Below, piece after piece: positions 35,824-45,595 of a stretch of 64,000 bases of DNA. Each line of letters begins with the position of its first letter. Within the stretch, counting starts at the first letter, position 1. The stretch covers positions 186,001 through 250,000 of the forward strand of contig NC_088957.1 in the NCBI RefSeq assembly GCF_010111755.1, read 5' to 3'. This stretch comes from Nakaseomyces glabratus (taxonomy: Eukaryota > Ascomycota > Saccharomycetes > Saccharomycetales > Saccharomycetaceae). The notes beneath the pieces were generated by a model. The model was given only the letters and a program-made list of their open reading frames with translations, had not been told where the DNA came from and did not search any database. A program made the translations under genes and the position numbers.

Positions 35824-38475
35824 CTATCGGCTCAGGCTTACAGAAGATTCGCCAAAGGATGCACTGCTACTTCTACTTCTTAAAATTTTCGCAGGTCGGT
35901 TACTGTTTAGTATTCTACGGCCTGACTTCCTGAAGTATTCCTGTCTCTCCATTCGAGGTGAACCACCTACAGATGTAGATTGGCTGGAAGTTTGCGTGCT
36001 CCTCGGTGTCTCTACAACCTTATTCACATTTATTTGGAAACCAACATTTTTGTTTCTACTAAATTTATAATCACCAGATCTGTGACATTCGTTCGATTCC
36101 TTTTCTGCTAGATCTACTCTATTGATTTGGGAATTGTTGGAGTAGTTGCGATTCCCTTTGAGAATCATTGAGCTTGGTGAAGTTACAGAAAATGATTTGG
36201 ACTTATTTTTGGCAATGGCTCTAATGGAAACATCGGATGTTCTCCTCCTATGTCTTGCTGACATTGGTGTTGAGTATAAAGATAAGTTTTCGGTTGAATG
36301 CAATTGATGTGTTGTATTCTTTTCTGAGAGTAATGAAAGTGATTTGGCGGACTCAGACTCCAAAAGATTGTCATCTAAAACATGTGAATATCCGTTAGTC
36401 TCCTTCTGAATATTATTTTGAATTAGTCCAATAGGGGCGTCAAAAAATTGCAACGGTGATTTGGTTGATGAGGATACAATCATCCTACCCTTAATGAATG
36501 AAATAGCCTTATCAAGAGCAAACTCCTGGCCACAGTGATTTTGGATAATTGAAATTTTTGGCCAGGTGGCTTGGGCGCCATTAGTGATCTCACGTAAAAT
36601 GAACTCCTTCGTTGGATTACATAGCAGCTCATTTATCCTGTACAGAGTCATCATATCGGGTAAAATAGTGATATCCCCAGAATATTGTTGAGAAAGTACA
36701 GATCGTAACTTTAGTAACAAATTTTTGGCAATACCTAATTCACTACCTAACTCAAACAAGTGAATCATCTCATTTGAAACAAATTTGTAGATATGTGATA
36801 AATTTTGCTTCAGTCTTGCACTAAATTCATCTTCAATTTCACCTCCAACACACGACAAAGAAAGCTTCAAAAATGGAAAAACGTGTATGTTAACTTGGCA
36901 TGCGATGATGTGGTCTATGTTAAACATTTCAGATAATCTTGATATTGGTAAATCATTATCTACTGAACCGTCCACAAAACGAACAGATGCACTTCCTGAC
37001 CATTCTCTGACCTCCGATGTAATTGGGTCTTTTTCATATAATGGGCTTGATGGAAATATACCTGGTAATGAGCATGAAGCACAAACAGCGGACCAAATCA
37101 AGACGTTCGGTGCCGTTAAATTATTCAATAACCTGGGTTGCTCGAACATTGTCGCTGGGGAGACTGTGATGTTCAGAATTTTACCCGTTCTATTATATGC
37201 CTCTCTGAATGTCATGTCACCTAAGAACTCTATAACTGTGTTAGCCAGTTGCTTATTATCAAACCAAGTACCATTTTTAAAAAACCTGGATATTTTTATT
37301 AATAGATTTTCACTCTCAGTTTTTTGTTTATCATCATTAAATATATTAAAGTCTTTTGAGGCAACTTTTTGTAGAAGTTCGGGTATTTCTTCTTTATGGC
37401 GGACGCACAAAATACTTGCAACAATAGCGCCTGCACTACTACCGCTAATAACTCTTGGTAATAAATCTAATTCAAACAATGTAGCCAGTACACCGATATG
37501 AAACAACCCAAAACTGCCTCCTCCGCTCAACACTAGAGCTGTCCTACCTATATTTCTTCGGGTCTGTTGCAAAATTCCAAGTAAATAATTATCATCCAGG
37601 TCTGACTGTAATAACGCTTCTAAACAAAGCTTTGACTCTGTTATGTAATGGTCTATTAGTAGCTTGGTTCCCACATGAGAGTGGCGGTATAAGTTTACAT
37701 TTCCCATATTACCTAGGTTTCTAACCCAATTTGTCCTTATTACATATAGCAATCCCAAATAATCATTCTGTAGTCTCAACTCTCTCATTTTATTCGTAAC
37801 AGTTTTTATAAGTGTATAGTCATACAATGTTGATTCCTGTTCTTCTTTCCATTCGTTGGTATTCGTTAAAGAATCCAGCTTCAAACAGGCATATTTCCAT
37901 TCTTCATAGGATTGGGCGAGCTTCTTCTTACGCAGATATCTGTCTATAAGAACATTTTTATCATAGTTCCCAATGAAGGTGTTATAAAGAGTTCTTTTTG
38001 TTGAATCGTAATATTGTTTTAAGGACTCCAAATATGATATTTCGGATTGTTCGTTGCTAGGGTTGCTCTCAGATACAGAATTTTCATGCAGCTCTTCAGG
38101 TTCCTCATCATCATCTCTATACAGTTGAGGTATATTTTCAGACTTCAAAGGATCTGTAGGTGTGTCTTCTGATACTAGAGATTCTGCGCTGGTGGTCTTC
38201 AGCTTCTCTTTGGTAGCTCGGTCAAATGCATAGTCAAGGATAGGTTCTAATGGTTCTGATGGTTCTTCCTCAGCCGTTGTATTGGCCTCAGTTTGACTAT
38301 TCCTACCAAGCAAGTACTGGTAATATCTCTCTATCAGAGGTTGTGTAATAGCCTGCTGTACTCCACCATCTATTTGGTCAAATTCGTGGTCTTCTTCTAT
38401 CAGCCTAGCCAAGTCATCAAACGAGGATTGCCTCTCGGAGATGTACCTTTTCAGAGTTTTAACAGGAACAGCCAT
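35824..38475 (-). CDS. TGL4: Patatin-type triacylglycerol lipase Tgl4/Tgl5
   Basis: 883 residues (S. cerevisiae Tgl4 910). It mobilises triacylglycerol from lipid droplets; in S. cerevisiae Tgl4 also has phospholipase and acyltransferase activity and is activated by Cdk1. The patatin domain shows the oxyanion loop LSGGGSFGLFHIGVL (about 315), the nucleophile motif GSSAG (about 346) and the catalytic Asp region RFVDGSVDNDLP. The N-terminal 130 residues are acidic; the region after the DUF3336-type block (YDSTKRTLYNTFIGNYDKN) leads into the patatin fold. The last 180 residues are Ser/Arg-rich and disordered with SP/TP sites. S. cerevisiae also has a duplicate, TGL5; position and length favour TGL4. 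Confidence 0.93.
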   Translation of the reverse strand: MAVPVKTLKRYISERQSSFDDLARLIEEDHEFDQIDGGVQQAITQPLIERYYQYLLGRNSQTEANTTAEEEPSEPLEPILDYAFDRATKEKLKTTSAESLVSEDTPTDPLKSENIPQLYRDDDEEPEELHENSVSESNPSNEQSEISYLESLKQYYDSTKRTLYNTFIGNYDKNVLIDRYLRKKKLAQSYEEWKYACLKLDSLTNTNEWKEEQESTLYDYTLIKTVTNKMRELRLQNDYLGLLYVIRTNWVRNLGNMGNVNLYRHSHVGTKLLIDHYITESKLCLEALLQSDLDDNYLLGILQQTRRNIGRTALVLSGGGSFGLFHIGVLATLFELDLLPRVISGSSAGAIVASILCVRHKEEIPELLQKVASKDFNIFNDDKQKTESENLLIKISRFFKNGTWFDNKQLANTVIEFLGDMTFREAYNRTGKILNITVSPATMFEQPRLLNNLTAPNVLIWSAVCASCSLPGIFPSSPLYEKDPITSEVREWSGSASVRFVDGSVDNDLPISRLSEMFNIDHIIACQVNIHVFPFLKLSLSCVGGEIEDEFSARLKQNLSHIYKFVSNEMIHLFELGSELGIAKNLLLKLRSVLSQQYSGDITILPDMMTLYRINELLCNPTKEFILREITNGAQATWPKISIIQNHCGQEFALDKAISFIKGRMIVSSSTKSPLQFFDAPIGLIQNNIQKETNGYSHVLDDNLLESESAKSLSLLSEKNTTHQLHSTENLSLYSTPMSARHRRRTSDVSIRAIAKNKSKSFSVTSPSSMILKGNRNYSNNSQINRVDLAEKESNECHRSGDYKFSRNKNVGFQINVNKVVETPRSTQTSSQSTSVGGSPRMERQEYFRKSGRRILNSNRPAKILRSRSSSASFGESSVSLSR

Positions 38476-39880
38476 ATTTGTCGGCTACTAATGGCATCAC
38501 ACAACTATAAAAGTGTTCTTTGAGTAGTTATAATAGTTGTTTAGTTTGTTTTACCTCTGATAATTTGGTGGTAACGACTATTTGTGCCTGAAATTGCACT
38601 TTTAAGGTAATCTTTAGGCTCCGCATAAATTCCGAAATCTGGCTTTTTGTGTGAAGCAGTCAGTTTCGTACGTAAGTTTGTGTGTGACTGGCCTTTCTAT
38701 GAAACGATGAGATAGATAATGGTGATGGGATGTCACAATCCTCTGACATATCAAAGCTTTCCTACGTTATATTTATTACTATAATAGGTATTATCAAATT
38801 GTACTGTATTTCTACTTCACACCGGTTGCACATAAGAGGAAACATTATCATGAAAATAAATAACATTCTTTTATAATTCCGCATATACTTAGGTGAAAAG
38901 GAACATACTTGTGTTAAGCATGTAAAGGTAATCGGTGGTATCAATGTATTGAATTGTAAATGTTAAACAACATTTTGGCTTGTTCCATTGACGTTATCTA
39001 GAGTTTTTTTTACAAAATTTTGATAAATTTTATGTTTTGGTCTGGTACCAAGCTGATACTAAAGAACACATAATTGTTATTTCAAATAAACTGAATAATG
39101 TAAGTTACTGTAGCTATAGAGGCTTAAATATTATTTAGCTGGTTTTACGTTAGTACGTGGCATTATTTTTTATTGTTATTCTTTTTATTTTTATTAACGC
39201 TGATTAGAGTAGACAATCTCAATGCAGCTAAAGGATCATAAATCCTAAGCCGGCGTTCATCACCCACATTTACGTTATGTGGACGGACCCTTTAATAACT
39301 TTTGCCAAGCTCACATTAAACTACAAAAAGGTATTCTATCTCTAGGACAGCATAATAGACTGATCTAGACGACTTTGTTTACTATCTCCATTGCAAGATA
39401 TATACAATTTCTATTGCTTTATTGTCATTATAGCTATTTTTGGCGTCGCTGGTCTATATTGATTCACACAACAGTACAGCACTTTCTGTCATCCCGCATT
39501 TTCGCGTTTTCTGAGCAAATCTCGAAGCTTCGTCGATCAAAAAAATTCCCACGAAGGCATCACAAAAACAACTAGACACGTCGATGGCATTGATTGGCAC
39601 GCTTAGATCAACTAACACTTAACTGCTCATAGTTCACCCACCCCATCACAACAACATAAATCAGGAAATAAACTGGAATTACCTCTTGGCAGAATTTCCC
39701 AAAACTCCCAATCTTTCATATGACTTTCATTTAAAACAAACGTTCTTTAGAGAAACTGAAATTGAAAATTAACAACAAATAAATTATAGTAGTTTAGCAA
39801 GCTGAATATACAGGATTACAAAACTGGGATATTTGGTCTGAATTATTGACTGAGCAATAGAAATAGATATACAGGTCAAG
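38476..39880. promoter_or_regulatory. 1.4-kb divergent promoter region of TGL4 and PXL1
   Basis: Long AT-rich spacer. A TTTTCGCG string near 39500 is an SCB-like (CGCGAAAA) element 380 bp before PXL1, which would fit G1/S control. GTTAGTA at 39149-39155 is a branch-point-like string on the minus strand without a 5' splice site. No ORF, tRNA or snoRNA is evident. Confidence 0.4.
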
Positions 39881-42010
39881 ATGTACAGTTCCATGTATGG
39901 CTCACCATTTCCCAAAATCAACCCAAATGTGAGGTATAAAACCGCTCTTGAGAGAGCTGGGTTTGATGTTAAAACAGGCAACTCTAAGAGGTCTGTATCT
40001 GAGAGACCTATGGATAGATACCCCGCGGCAAAAGCTGCTGATACCCCACTAAAGAACTCCTCAACTCCCGTGTCTCCATCGAAATATAAATCACCTAACG
40101 CGTCTAACAAGAGTATACATAAGCCTAGCAGAAAATCCAATGATTCTCATCTTATGGAGAAGCAACGTGATATTGATGACAGACAAGAAATCTCTATGTA
40201 TAAACCACAAGGGAATATTGGAGGTAAATTCCGTTCCACTTCAGAACAATCAACATTTGGTCAATACACCAATGACCGTAACAGTGGGAATAATCAACAA
40301 TCATTGCCCATAGACCATAATGTGTTAACTAATGCATCACCAGCAGTACCAATTGTAACTCCAAGCATTGCAAACCCAATAGAGAAGAGTTTCCAGATGC
40401 TTACTCAGAATGATACTTCGATGTCGCTAAACTCCAACACAAGTGAAGAAATCGAACAAAAATCTAGTGTTCTAGACGATAACATCATAAATAGCGATAA
40501 TTGGGATGAAAGAGAAAATAAACATGCGTCCTATGAGTCTGCAAATGAATACCATCAAAAATCACATTCTCAACAGGTGTCCCAATATAGTCATCATACG
40601 AACGAAAACCATTTCAGCGAGACAGAGATTGATAACGATTTGAACTTTAATGCAGAACCTTCCCCAGCGAATAACATCAACGAAACAGATACAGAATCTG
40701 ATGATGCTGACAGTCTCGAATTCAACCCAAATGCTGATCTAAGTGCAAACCTAGATGAAACTGACTACAACTTTCAAAAAGATCTTGATCTGAATGATCC
40801 AATAACAAACGATGATGGTGACGATTTCACCAAACCATTGGTGCTTGACAACAATTATGAAAAAGAAACTGCACCTAACGAATTAAGTACTCAGAAATTT
40901 ATTCAAATACCTAACAGATCATTTGAAAGATTGAACAAATCCAATAACAATACCATCGCATCAATACAAGACACTCCAGAAGAAGATATTACTGGAACAG
41001 TAACTTCAACAAATCCACAATTGCAAAAACTGATTGCTCAATTGGATGATGTATCTTTAACAAGAAATGCTGAAATTGATACGTTACTTCAACCAAAGGA
41101 TTCTATTGCTATATTACCATCTGACTCTGATGTCCAAAGAAATTTAAGCAAATACAAAAAATCAAGTGCATACTTATCTGGCTTTCCAAAAGATCTTAAC
41201 ATGCCCAATGATGATTCAACATTACCAACAGAACAACAAAACACATTATTAAGCAATAGATCATCAAACTCTTCAGACAGATCTGATCCGCGATACCAGT
41301 CAGACAATATTTCTCCTGGCAATGGTACTCCAGTGTTCTATAAATTCAACCAACCTTCACCATTTACATCCAATACACCACCAGAACTAAACCACGATGA
41401 ACAACTCCTATATACGCCTTCCAAAAATGACGCTAAGGGCTCTTATGACTTATCAAACATTCAAGTTCCATCTATTGTTACCGAAGATATGTCCGAAACG
41501 CGCTCCACACCAAAGATTACGAAATACCCACCAGGCGAAGGACCATGCAGAAGATGCAATAAGATAATCGAAGGCAAAAGGATATTCTCCAGGAAAGACA
41601 ACGAACTATCTGGCCAATGGCATAGAGAGTGTTTTCAATGTACCAAATGTGATATTCAGTTCAACAAAAACGTGCCTTGCTATATATTGAATGATCAAAT
41701 ATTCTGCCAGCAGCATTATCATGAGGAAAATAATACTATATGTTGTGTTTGCAAAACATTTATTGAAGGTGAATGTTTGGAGAATGACAAAATGGAAAGA
41801 TTCCATACTCATTGCTTAACCTGTATATTGTGCAAGAAGATTATTACCAGTGATTACTATATATTCAATGGTGAGATTCCATTATGTGCCGAACATAACA
41901 TAGAGGAAATGTTGAGCGATGGTATTATTGGGGATATGATTAATCAAGAGGGTATTGATCGTAACAATACAGTATCTCGGAGACGGACGAGATTGATAAA
42001 TTTCAACTAA
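39881..42010 (+). CDS. PXL1: LIM-domain protein Pxl1 (paxillin-like)
   Basis: 709 residues (S. cerevisiae 706). Pxl1 localises to sites of polarised growth and binds Rho1 pathways and Cdc42 effectors; it has roles in bud site and mating projection growth. The N-terminal 550 residues are Ser/Asn/Asp-rich and disordered, with a conserved start MYSSMYGSPFPKINPNVRYKTALERAGFD written here in part only. Two C-terminal LIM zinc modules are complete: the first begins GPCRRCNKII at about 553 with WHRECFQCTKC, the second begins TICCVCKTFIE with FHTHCLTCILCKK. The gene lies between TGL4 and SRP40; S. cerevisiae SRL3, which follows PXL1 there, is missing here. Confidence 0.94.
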   Translation: MYSSMYGSPFPKINPNVRYKTALERAGFDVKTGNSKRSVSERPMDRYPAAKAADTPLKNSSTPVSPSKYKSPNASNKSIHKPSRKSNDSHLMEKQRDIDDRQEISMYKPQGNIGGKFRSTSEQSTFGQYTNDRNSGNNQQSLPIDHNVLTNASPAVPIVTPSIANPIEKSFQMLTQNDTSMSLNSNTSEEIEQKSSVLDDNIINSDNWDERENKHASYESANEYHQKSHSQQVSQYSHHTNENHFSETEIDNDLNFNAEPSPANNINETDTESDDADSLEFNPNADLSANLDETDYNFQKDLDLNDPITNDDGDDFTKPLVLDNNYEKETAPNELSTQKFIQIPNRSFERLNKSNNNTIASIQDTPEEDITGTVTSTNPQLQKLIAQLDDVSLTRNAEIDTLLQPKDSIAILPSDSDVQRNLSKYKKSSAYLSGFPKDLNMPNDDSTLPTEQQNTLLSNRSSNSSDRSDPRYQSDNISPGNGTPVFYKFNQPSPFTSNTPPELNHDEQLLYTPSKNDAKGSYDLSNIQVPSIVTEDMSETRSTPKITKYPPGEGPCRRCNKIIEGKRIFSRKDNELSGQWHRECFQCTKCDIQFNKNVPCYILNDQIFCQQHYHEENNTICCVCKTFIEGECLENDKMERFHTHCLTCILCKKIITSDYYIFNGEIPLCAEHNIEEMLSDGIIGDMINQEGIDRNNTVSRRRTRLINFN

Positions 42011-42429
42011 ATGAAAATATTAAAACTTTGCATTTACTCTTCAAGTTTTCATCTTTTTAGGTAAGAACCATGCATTAGAAGAGGAACCCCATTTATATAA
42101 AATTCAATTCTTATACCAGCGATAACATAAGCATGCTATTTTAAAAATTTATAGATTTTTACTTTTGAAATCTATTATCCTATAATTTAAAGTCTATGTT
42201 ACATAAGTTAGCAATACAATATATCCGTTATATAGATTACTAAATGAAAGATGTCATTCAATTGGCACTATTTATAATGAACAACTCTTCTTGGGTGAGG
42301 GTGAAATGGATAAACGATTTCGATGACTAAGGTACTGTTTGTTCAATCACAGATTTCTGAAGGTTTCAAATCGATTGACAACGAATTGATTGGGATGTTC
42401 AAAGGGGAATGGGCAAGTGATTATCTGGC
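42011..42429. other. Convergent 3' spacer between PXL1 and SRP40
   Basis: 419 bp, AT-rich. This is where SRL3 would be in S. cerevisiae; I see no coding remnant of it. Confidence 0.45.
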
Positions 42430-43545
42430 TCAATCAGTGAACTTGTAAGAGCCAGTAGCCATTGTGATGGTACCACCTCTGTAAGAACCACGTTTCATTT
42501 TATTCTTGTTCTTGGTAAAATCTTTGCCTCTTACTCTGCCCAGTTTTTCGTTGGCCTTTTCACCCCAGGTACCGGCGGCACCTTGGTACGTGTTGTCAGT
42601 CAATTCCCAGGCCTCGAAAGAGATCTTTTCTCTTTCAATTCTGGAGAAATGTCTTCTTTGACCCTCCTTAATCTCGTCTTTACCAGCTGGGATGGCCAAT
42701 TTTGCTCTCTTCGAGGATTCTGAGCTGTCGGAACCAGAGGAGCTGTCGCCTTCTTTGGCATCTTCTCTTGCTCTCTTCAAAGTAGTCTCATCAGTGGTGG
42801 ACTCGTTGTTGTTAGATTCAGATTCACTTTCAGAGTCTTCTGTGTCAGACTCAGAACCTGAGTCACTAGAGTCAGAGTCGGAAGAGCTAGAATCAGAGTC
42901 GGAAGAGCTAGAATCAGAATCGCTTGAGCTGGAGTCGCTTGAGCTAGAGTCGCTTGAGCTGGAATCGCTAGAACTGGAACTGGAACTGGAACTAGAGTCG
43001 GATTCCGAGTCGGAGTCGGAGTCAGAACTAGAGCTTGATGAACTGGAGTCGCTGGAGCTAGAGCTAGAGCTTGAGTCAGAATCAGAGTCAGAGCTTGAGC
43101 TAGAAGAACTGGAGTCGCTAGAGCTAGAGCTAGAGCTAGAGCTTGAGTCAGAATCAGAGTCAGAGCTTGAGCTAGAAGAACTGGAGGAGCTAGAGCTAGA
43201 GCTTGAGTCGGAGTCGGAGTCGGAATCAGAGGAACTTGAGCTTGAGCTTGAGCTTGAGCTTGAACTGGAACTAGAACTAGATTCCGAGTCAGAGCCAGAG
43301 TCAGAGCTGGAGCTGGATTCAGAAGAACTTGAACTGGATGAATCAGAGGAACTAGAGCTAGAGGTGGAGCTGGATTCAGAGTCAGAGCTTGAGCTAGAAG
43401 AACTGGATGAACTAGAGCTAGAACTAGAGCTAGAGCTAGAACTAGAACTAGAGCTTGAGCTAGAGCTGGAGCTAGAGCTAGAGCTAGAGCTTGCTTCAGC
43501 TTCTTTAGCCTTTGCACTTAATTTTGGTGGTTGTTCCTTGGCCAT
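42430..43545 (-). CDS. SRP40: Nucleolar serine-rich protein Srp40 (Nopp140-like)
   Basis: 371 residues (S. cerevisiae 406). After a short basic N-terminus (MAKEQPPKLSAKAKEAE) residues 17-245 are almost only Ser with Asp and Glu, a CK2-type substrate tract. The C-terminal 75 residues form the SRP40 domain: RRHFSRIEREKISFEAWELTDN, then GTWGEKANEKLGRVRGKDFTKNKNKMKRGSYRGG. In S. cerevisiae Srp40 is a nucleolar chaperone-like partner of box H/ACA and C/D snoRNPs, related to mammalian Nopp140. The catalytic subunit of CK2 (CKA2) lies in the same window but is not a neighbour. The long frame on the plus strand is a mirror of the repeat. Confidence 0.95.
   Translation of the reverse strand: MAKEQPPKLSAKAKEAEASSSSSSSSSSSSSSSSSSSSSSSSSSSSSSSSSSSSDSESSSTSSSSSSDSSSSSSSESSSSSDSGSDSESSSSSSSSSSSSSSSSSSDSDSDSDSSSSSSSSSSSSSSSDSDSDSSSSSSSSSSDSSSSSSSSDSDSDSSSSSSSSDSSSSSSSSDSDSDSESDSSSSSSSSSSDSSSSDSSSSDSSSSDSDSSSSDSDSSSSDSDSSDSGSESDTEDSESESESNNNESTTDETTLKRAREDAKEGDSSSGSDSSESSKRAKLAIPAGKDEIKEGQRRHFSRIEREKISFEAWELTDNTYQGAAGTWGEKANEKLGRVRGKDFTKNKNKMKRGSYRGGTITMATGSYKFTD
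42800..43495. repeat. Serine-codon repeat tract within SRP40
   Basis: The plus strand is an imperfect array of GAGCTAGAGCTAGAACT-type hexamers (GAGCTA, GAACTG, GAGTCG). Several longer blocks recur, for example GAGCTTGAGTCAGAATCAG at about 43071 and 43141. Long frames seen in all other phases here are artefacts of this repeat. Confidence 0.85.
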
Positions 43546-43627
43546 TGCTTATATATGTGTGAGCTCACTGGTTACCCTGGGCTGCTCTTTACCAAATATA
43601 TGTGCTATTCTTTTCAGCATTTGCGAT

Positions 43628-43677
43628 GCGATGAGCTCATCGCTTCTCGAGCATTCTTCATGAAAAAAAAATTTTCA
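43628..43677. promoter_or_regulatory. Palindromic double PAC plus RRPE upstream of SRP40
   Basis: GCGATGAGCTCATCGC at 43628-43643 is a perfect 16-bp palindrome formed by two overlapping PAC elements. RRPE-type TGAAAAAAAAATTTTCA follows at 43661-43677. The pair lies 83-132 bp from the SRP40 ATG and fits its nucleolar role. GATCATGTGAC just beyond is a Cbf1-like E-box. Confidence 0.8.
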
Positions 43678-43879
43678 GATCATGTGACGGTTTAGTATAC
43701 GGTCATGGTTTTTAACCAGCGGGCGAAGTATAAGAAAGTACACGGGTTGAGACATAAGGCTATGGATCGAAGTTATTGAAGATATAGCTGAGACTCGAAC
43801 TCACTATCTATGTAGTGATAGAGTTCTATTTCTCACTTTTATCAATTGATTTAGAAATCATCAGATTAGATACAACAGC

Positions 43880-43919
43880 AATGTGATTAATGAAACAGCG
43901 ATGTGATTAATGAAACAGC
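43880..43919. repeat. 20-bp tandem duplication
   Basis: ATGTGATTAATGAAACAGC occurs at 43881-43899 and again at 43901-43919, a two-copy tandem of a 20-bp unit. A third, diverged start (ATCTGATTAC) follows. Confidence 0.85.
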
Positions 43920-44178
43920 CATCTGATTACAATATCAATCAATTGCAAAATCAATTGCAAAACCAATCAATTGTTGCAACAATTACAACGTTACAACAAC
44001 TCCAAGATCACAACGTTACAACATTACAACATTACCACAATTGCAACAAGTACAATTGCAACAATTACAATGCCACAATTACAACTGTTGCAAGGAAGTG
44101 CTAATACAATGCATCGACAAGCAGTAAAGGGTAAATGAAATCGACAACCAAAGTCTGATATGGTATCGGGTGTGTATG

Positions 44179-44192
44179 TGATAAGATAAGAG
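44179..44192 (+). promoter_or_regulatory. Double GATAAG element, copy 1, upstream of PTR2
   Basis: TGATAAGATAAGAG contains two overlapping GATAAG cores, the site of the nitrogen-catabolite GATA factors Gln3 and Gat1. GAGTCAT, a half match to Gcn4, overlaps its end. An identical 14-mer occurs at 44671-44684. Confidence 0.55.
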
Positions 44193-44295
44193 TCATTTCC
44201 AATTGCAAGACAAGGTTCAGCATATAGGAATTCCAAGAAGTGTGATTAGCCACACGATAGATAATTCCGATGGGAAAGATCGAAAGCTCGAAGGA

Positions 44296-44312
44296 CCCCC
44301 CCCCCCCCCCCC
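44296..44312. repeat. C17 homopolymer
   Basis: Seventeen consecutive C residues. Long C/G runs are rare in yeast DNA. The run is also a risk for sequencing errors in length. Confidence 0.9.
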
Positions 44313-44530
44313 AAGAGGATTGAGATTGGAACCCCAAGACGTAAGTCGGACCGGGGTGTTTATGACGTGAAGTTGTGCTGTCCAGGTGCGCTGTGCAGGT
44401 GTGCTGTGCAGTTGGAGGGGAGAGAAAGTGGCAAGCGGTAACGGGGAAAAGAATTGTGTCATTACCCGAGACTGCAACAGTACAGAGACACCGGGACAAC
44501 GGGTATGAGCAATAGTGTCACGGCCAGAGG

Positions 44531-44560
44531 TACAGAGAGGTACAGAGAGGTACAGAGAGG
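44531..44560. repeat. 10-bp tandem repeat, three copies
   Basis: TACAGAGAGG is present three times in tandem, with partial units on both sides. Confidence 0.85.
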
Positions 44561-44670
44561 TACGTAGATAATGTACGGAAAATGTGTGTTGTCTGAATGG
44601 AAAATAGGAGGCAAGAGAGAGGAAGAGAGGACCCTTGTTATCTCTTCCCCGACTTTCCGAAAACGGCAAC

Positions 44671-44684
44671 TGATAAGATAAGAG
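44671..44684 (+). promoter_or_regulatory. Double GATAAG element, copy 2, upstream of PTR2
   Basis: TGATAAGATAAGAG, identical to the copy at 44179-44192, about 0.9 kb before the PTR2 ATG. Two identical GATA-factor elements suit a nitrogen-regulated peptide transporter. Confidence 0.55.
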
Positions 44685-45595
44685 AGACGAGAGGGAAAAG
44701 ACTTTCCCAGAACACACTGCAGGATCCACAGCAAAAGAAATATTGTCAATCACCAAGAGCAGGCGAGAAAAGCGAAGATGGGAAGAGAGAAGCAAGAAAA
44801 AAAAAGCGCTGCACAGAGATTGCGTGCAGCTGTGACACATTTTATCTTTTTCTTACTCAGAAGCAGTCCCAAAAAGGGTATCTCCCATCGTGCAACTGTA
44901 CCACCCAGAAACACGCAGAGGGAGAGAGAGAGACCCAGAGAGAGAGACCCAGAGAGAGAGAGACACCAGATCACATCATCAGAACGACACACCATACATC
45001 GCTACTGTCCTTCCCCCTCCAGAACACCACAGAAACCGGGGCAGCGAGATACTGTAGCCACAGTTTGGAGTGTTAGGTACAGCCGGAAAGCCGGAATACC
45101 AGATATCCCCCCATCCATCACACACACAGAAATACAGAAACACAGAAACACACAGAGAGAGAAAGAGAAAAGTGCAAAAGATACCTCGCACACACAAAAA
45201 TGCGCAGAAACCTAGTCCCCGCTTTGTTGTGAGAGCTTTACACAAGCAAATGACACATAATATTGCTTCGGTGCGCACAGAAGCGGGCGCACCCCGTTAA
45301 CAGAAGGTAAGACACCAATTGGAGAAAAGAAACGAAATGGGAACTACTCCATACTCTCTTAGAAACATGCGTAGCTTCCAACGCAGGAATGAGACAAGCT
45401 GAAATAATGGACTCTCTTCTTGAAAATTTTCTCCATTGGTGGATGGGATCGTCATCTCTTTCCATACACTCTCATATAAAAGGACGGCTATTTGGCTGAA
45501 AAACTTCTCAAACATTTAACAGAAATCTTTTTGACAAAGGATCAACACTGATACACACACAAACAAACAAACACAAACACATACACACATAAACC

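Larger units (their letters stand above)
43680..45595. promoter_or_regulatory. 1.9-kb low-complexity upstream region of PTR2
   Basis: No gene is convincing. From left to right it holds a 20-bp duplicated unit, an AC-rich region of ACAACATTAC-type words (43925-44096), two copies of a GATA-element 14-mer (44179 and 44671), a C17 run, a 10-bp tandem repeat (44531-44560), a long purine-rich stretch with GAGAGA runs (about 44580-45180), a TATAAAA box at 45475-45481 and a CA-rich leader (45540-45595). Minus-strand frames of up to 207 codons are low-complexity artefacts. Confidence 0.6.

Noticed and set aside
42692..43663. Long plus-strand frame (323 codons) and a minus-strand alternative frame (246 codons) over SRP40
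   Set aside because: Both are mirrors of the serine-codon repeat. The SRP40 frame has the conserved C-terminal domain; the others encode only Glu/Leu or Pro/Ala/Leu runs.
43781..43850. Possible tRNA on the minus strand (GAGTTCGAGTCTC B-box-like string with a variable-arm-like hairpin)
   Set aside because: No A box, no matching 5' acceptor strand within a workable distance, and the T stem has a mismatch. At best a decayed remnant.
44645..44665. CTTTCCGAAAACG as a possible centromere CDEIII core
   Set aside because: No TGTTT/TG context, no AT-rich CDEII and no CDEI at the right distance. CDEI-like sites elsewhere (3094, 26456, 43680) also lack partners.
44217..44840. 207-codon minus-strand frame upstream of PTR2
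   Set aside because: Ser/Leu/Phe-rich translation of a purine-rich strand, with a poly-Gly segment from the C17 run. No conserved domain.
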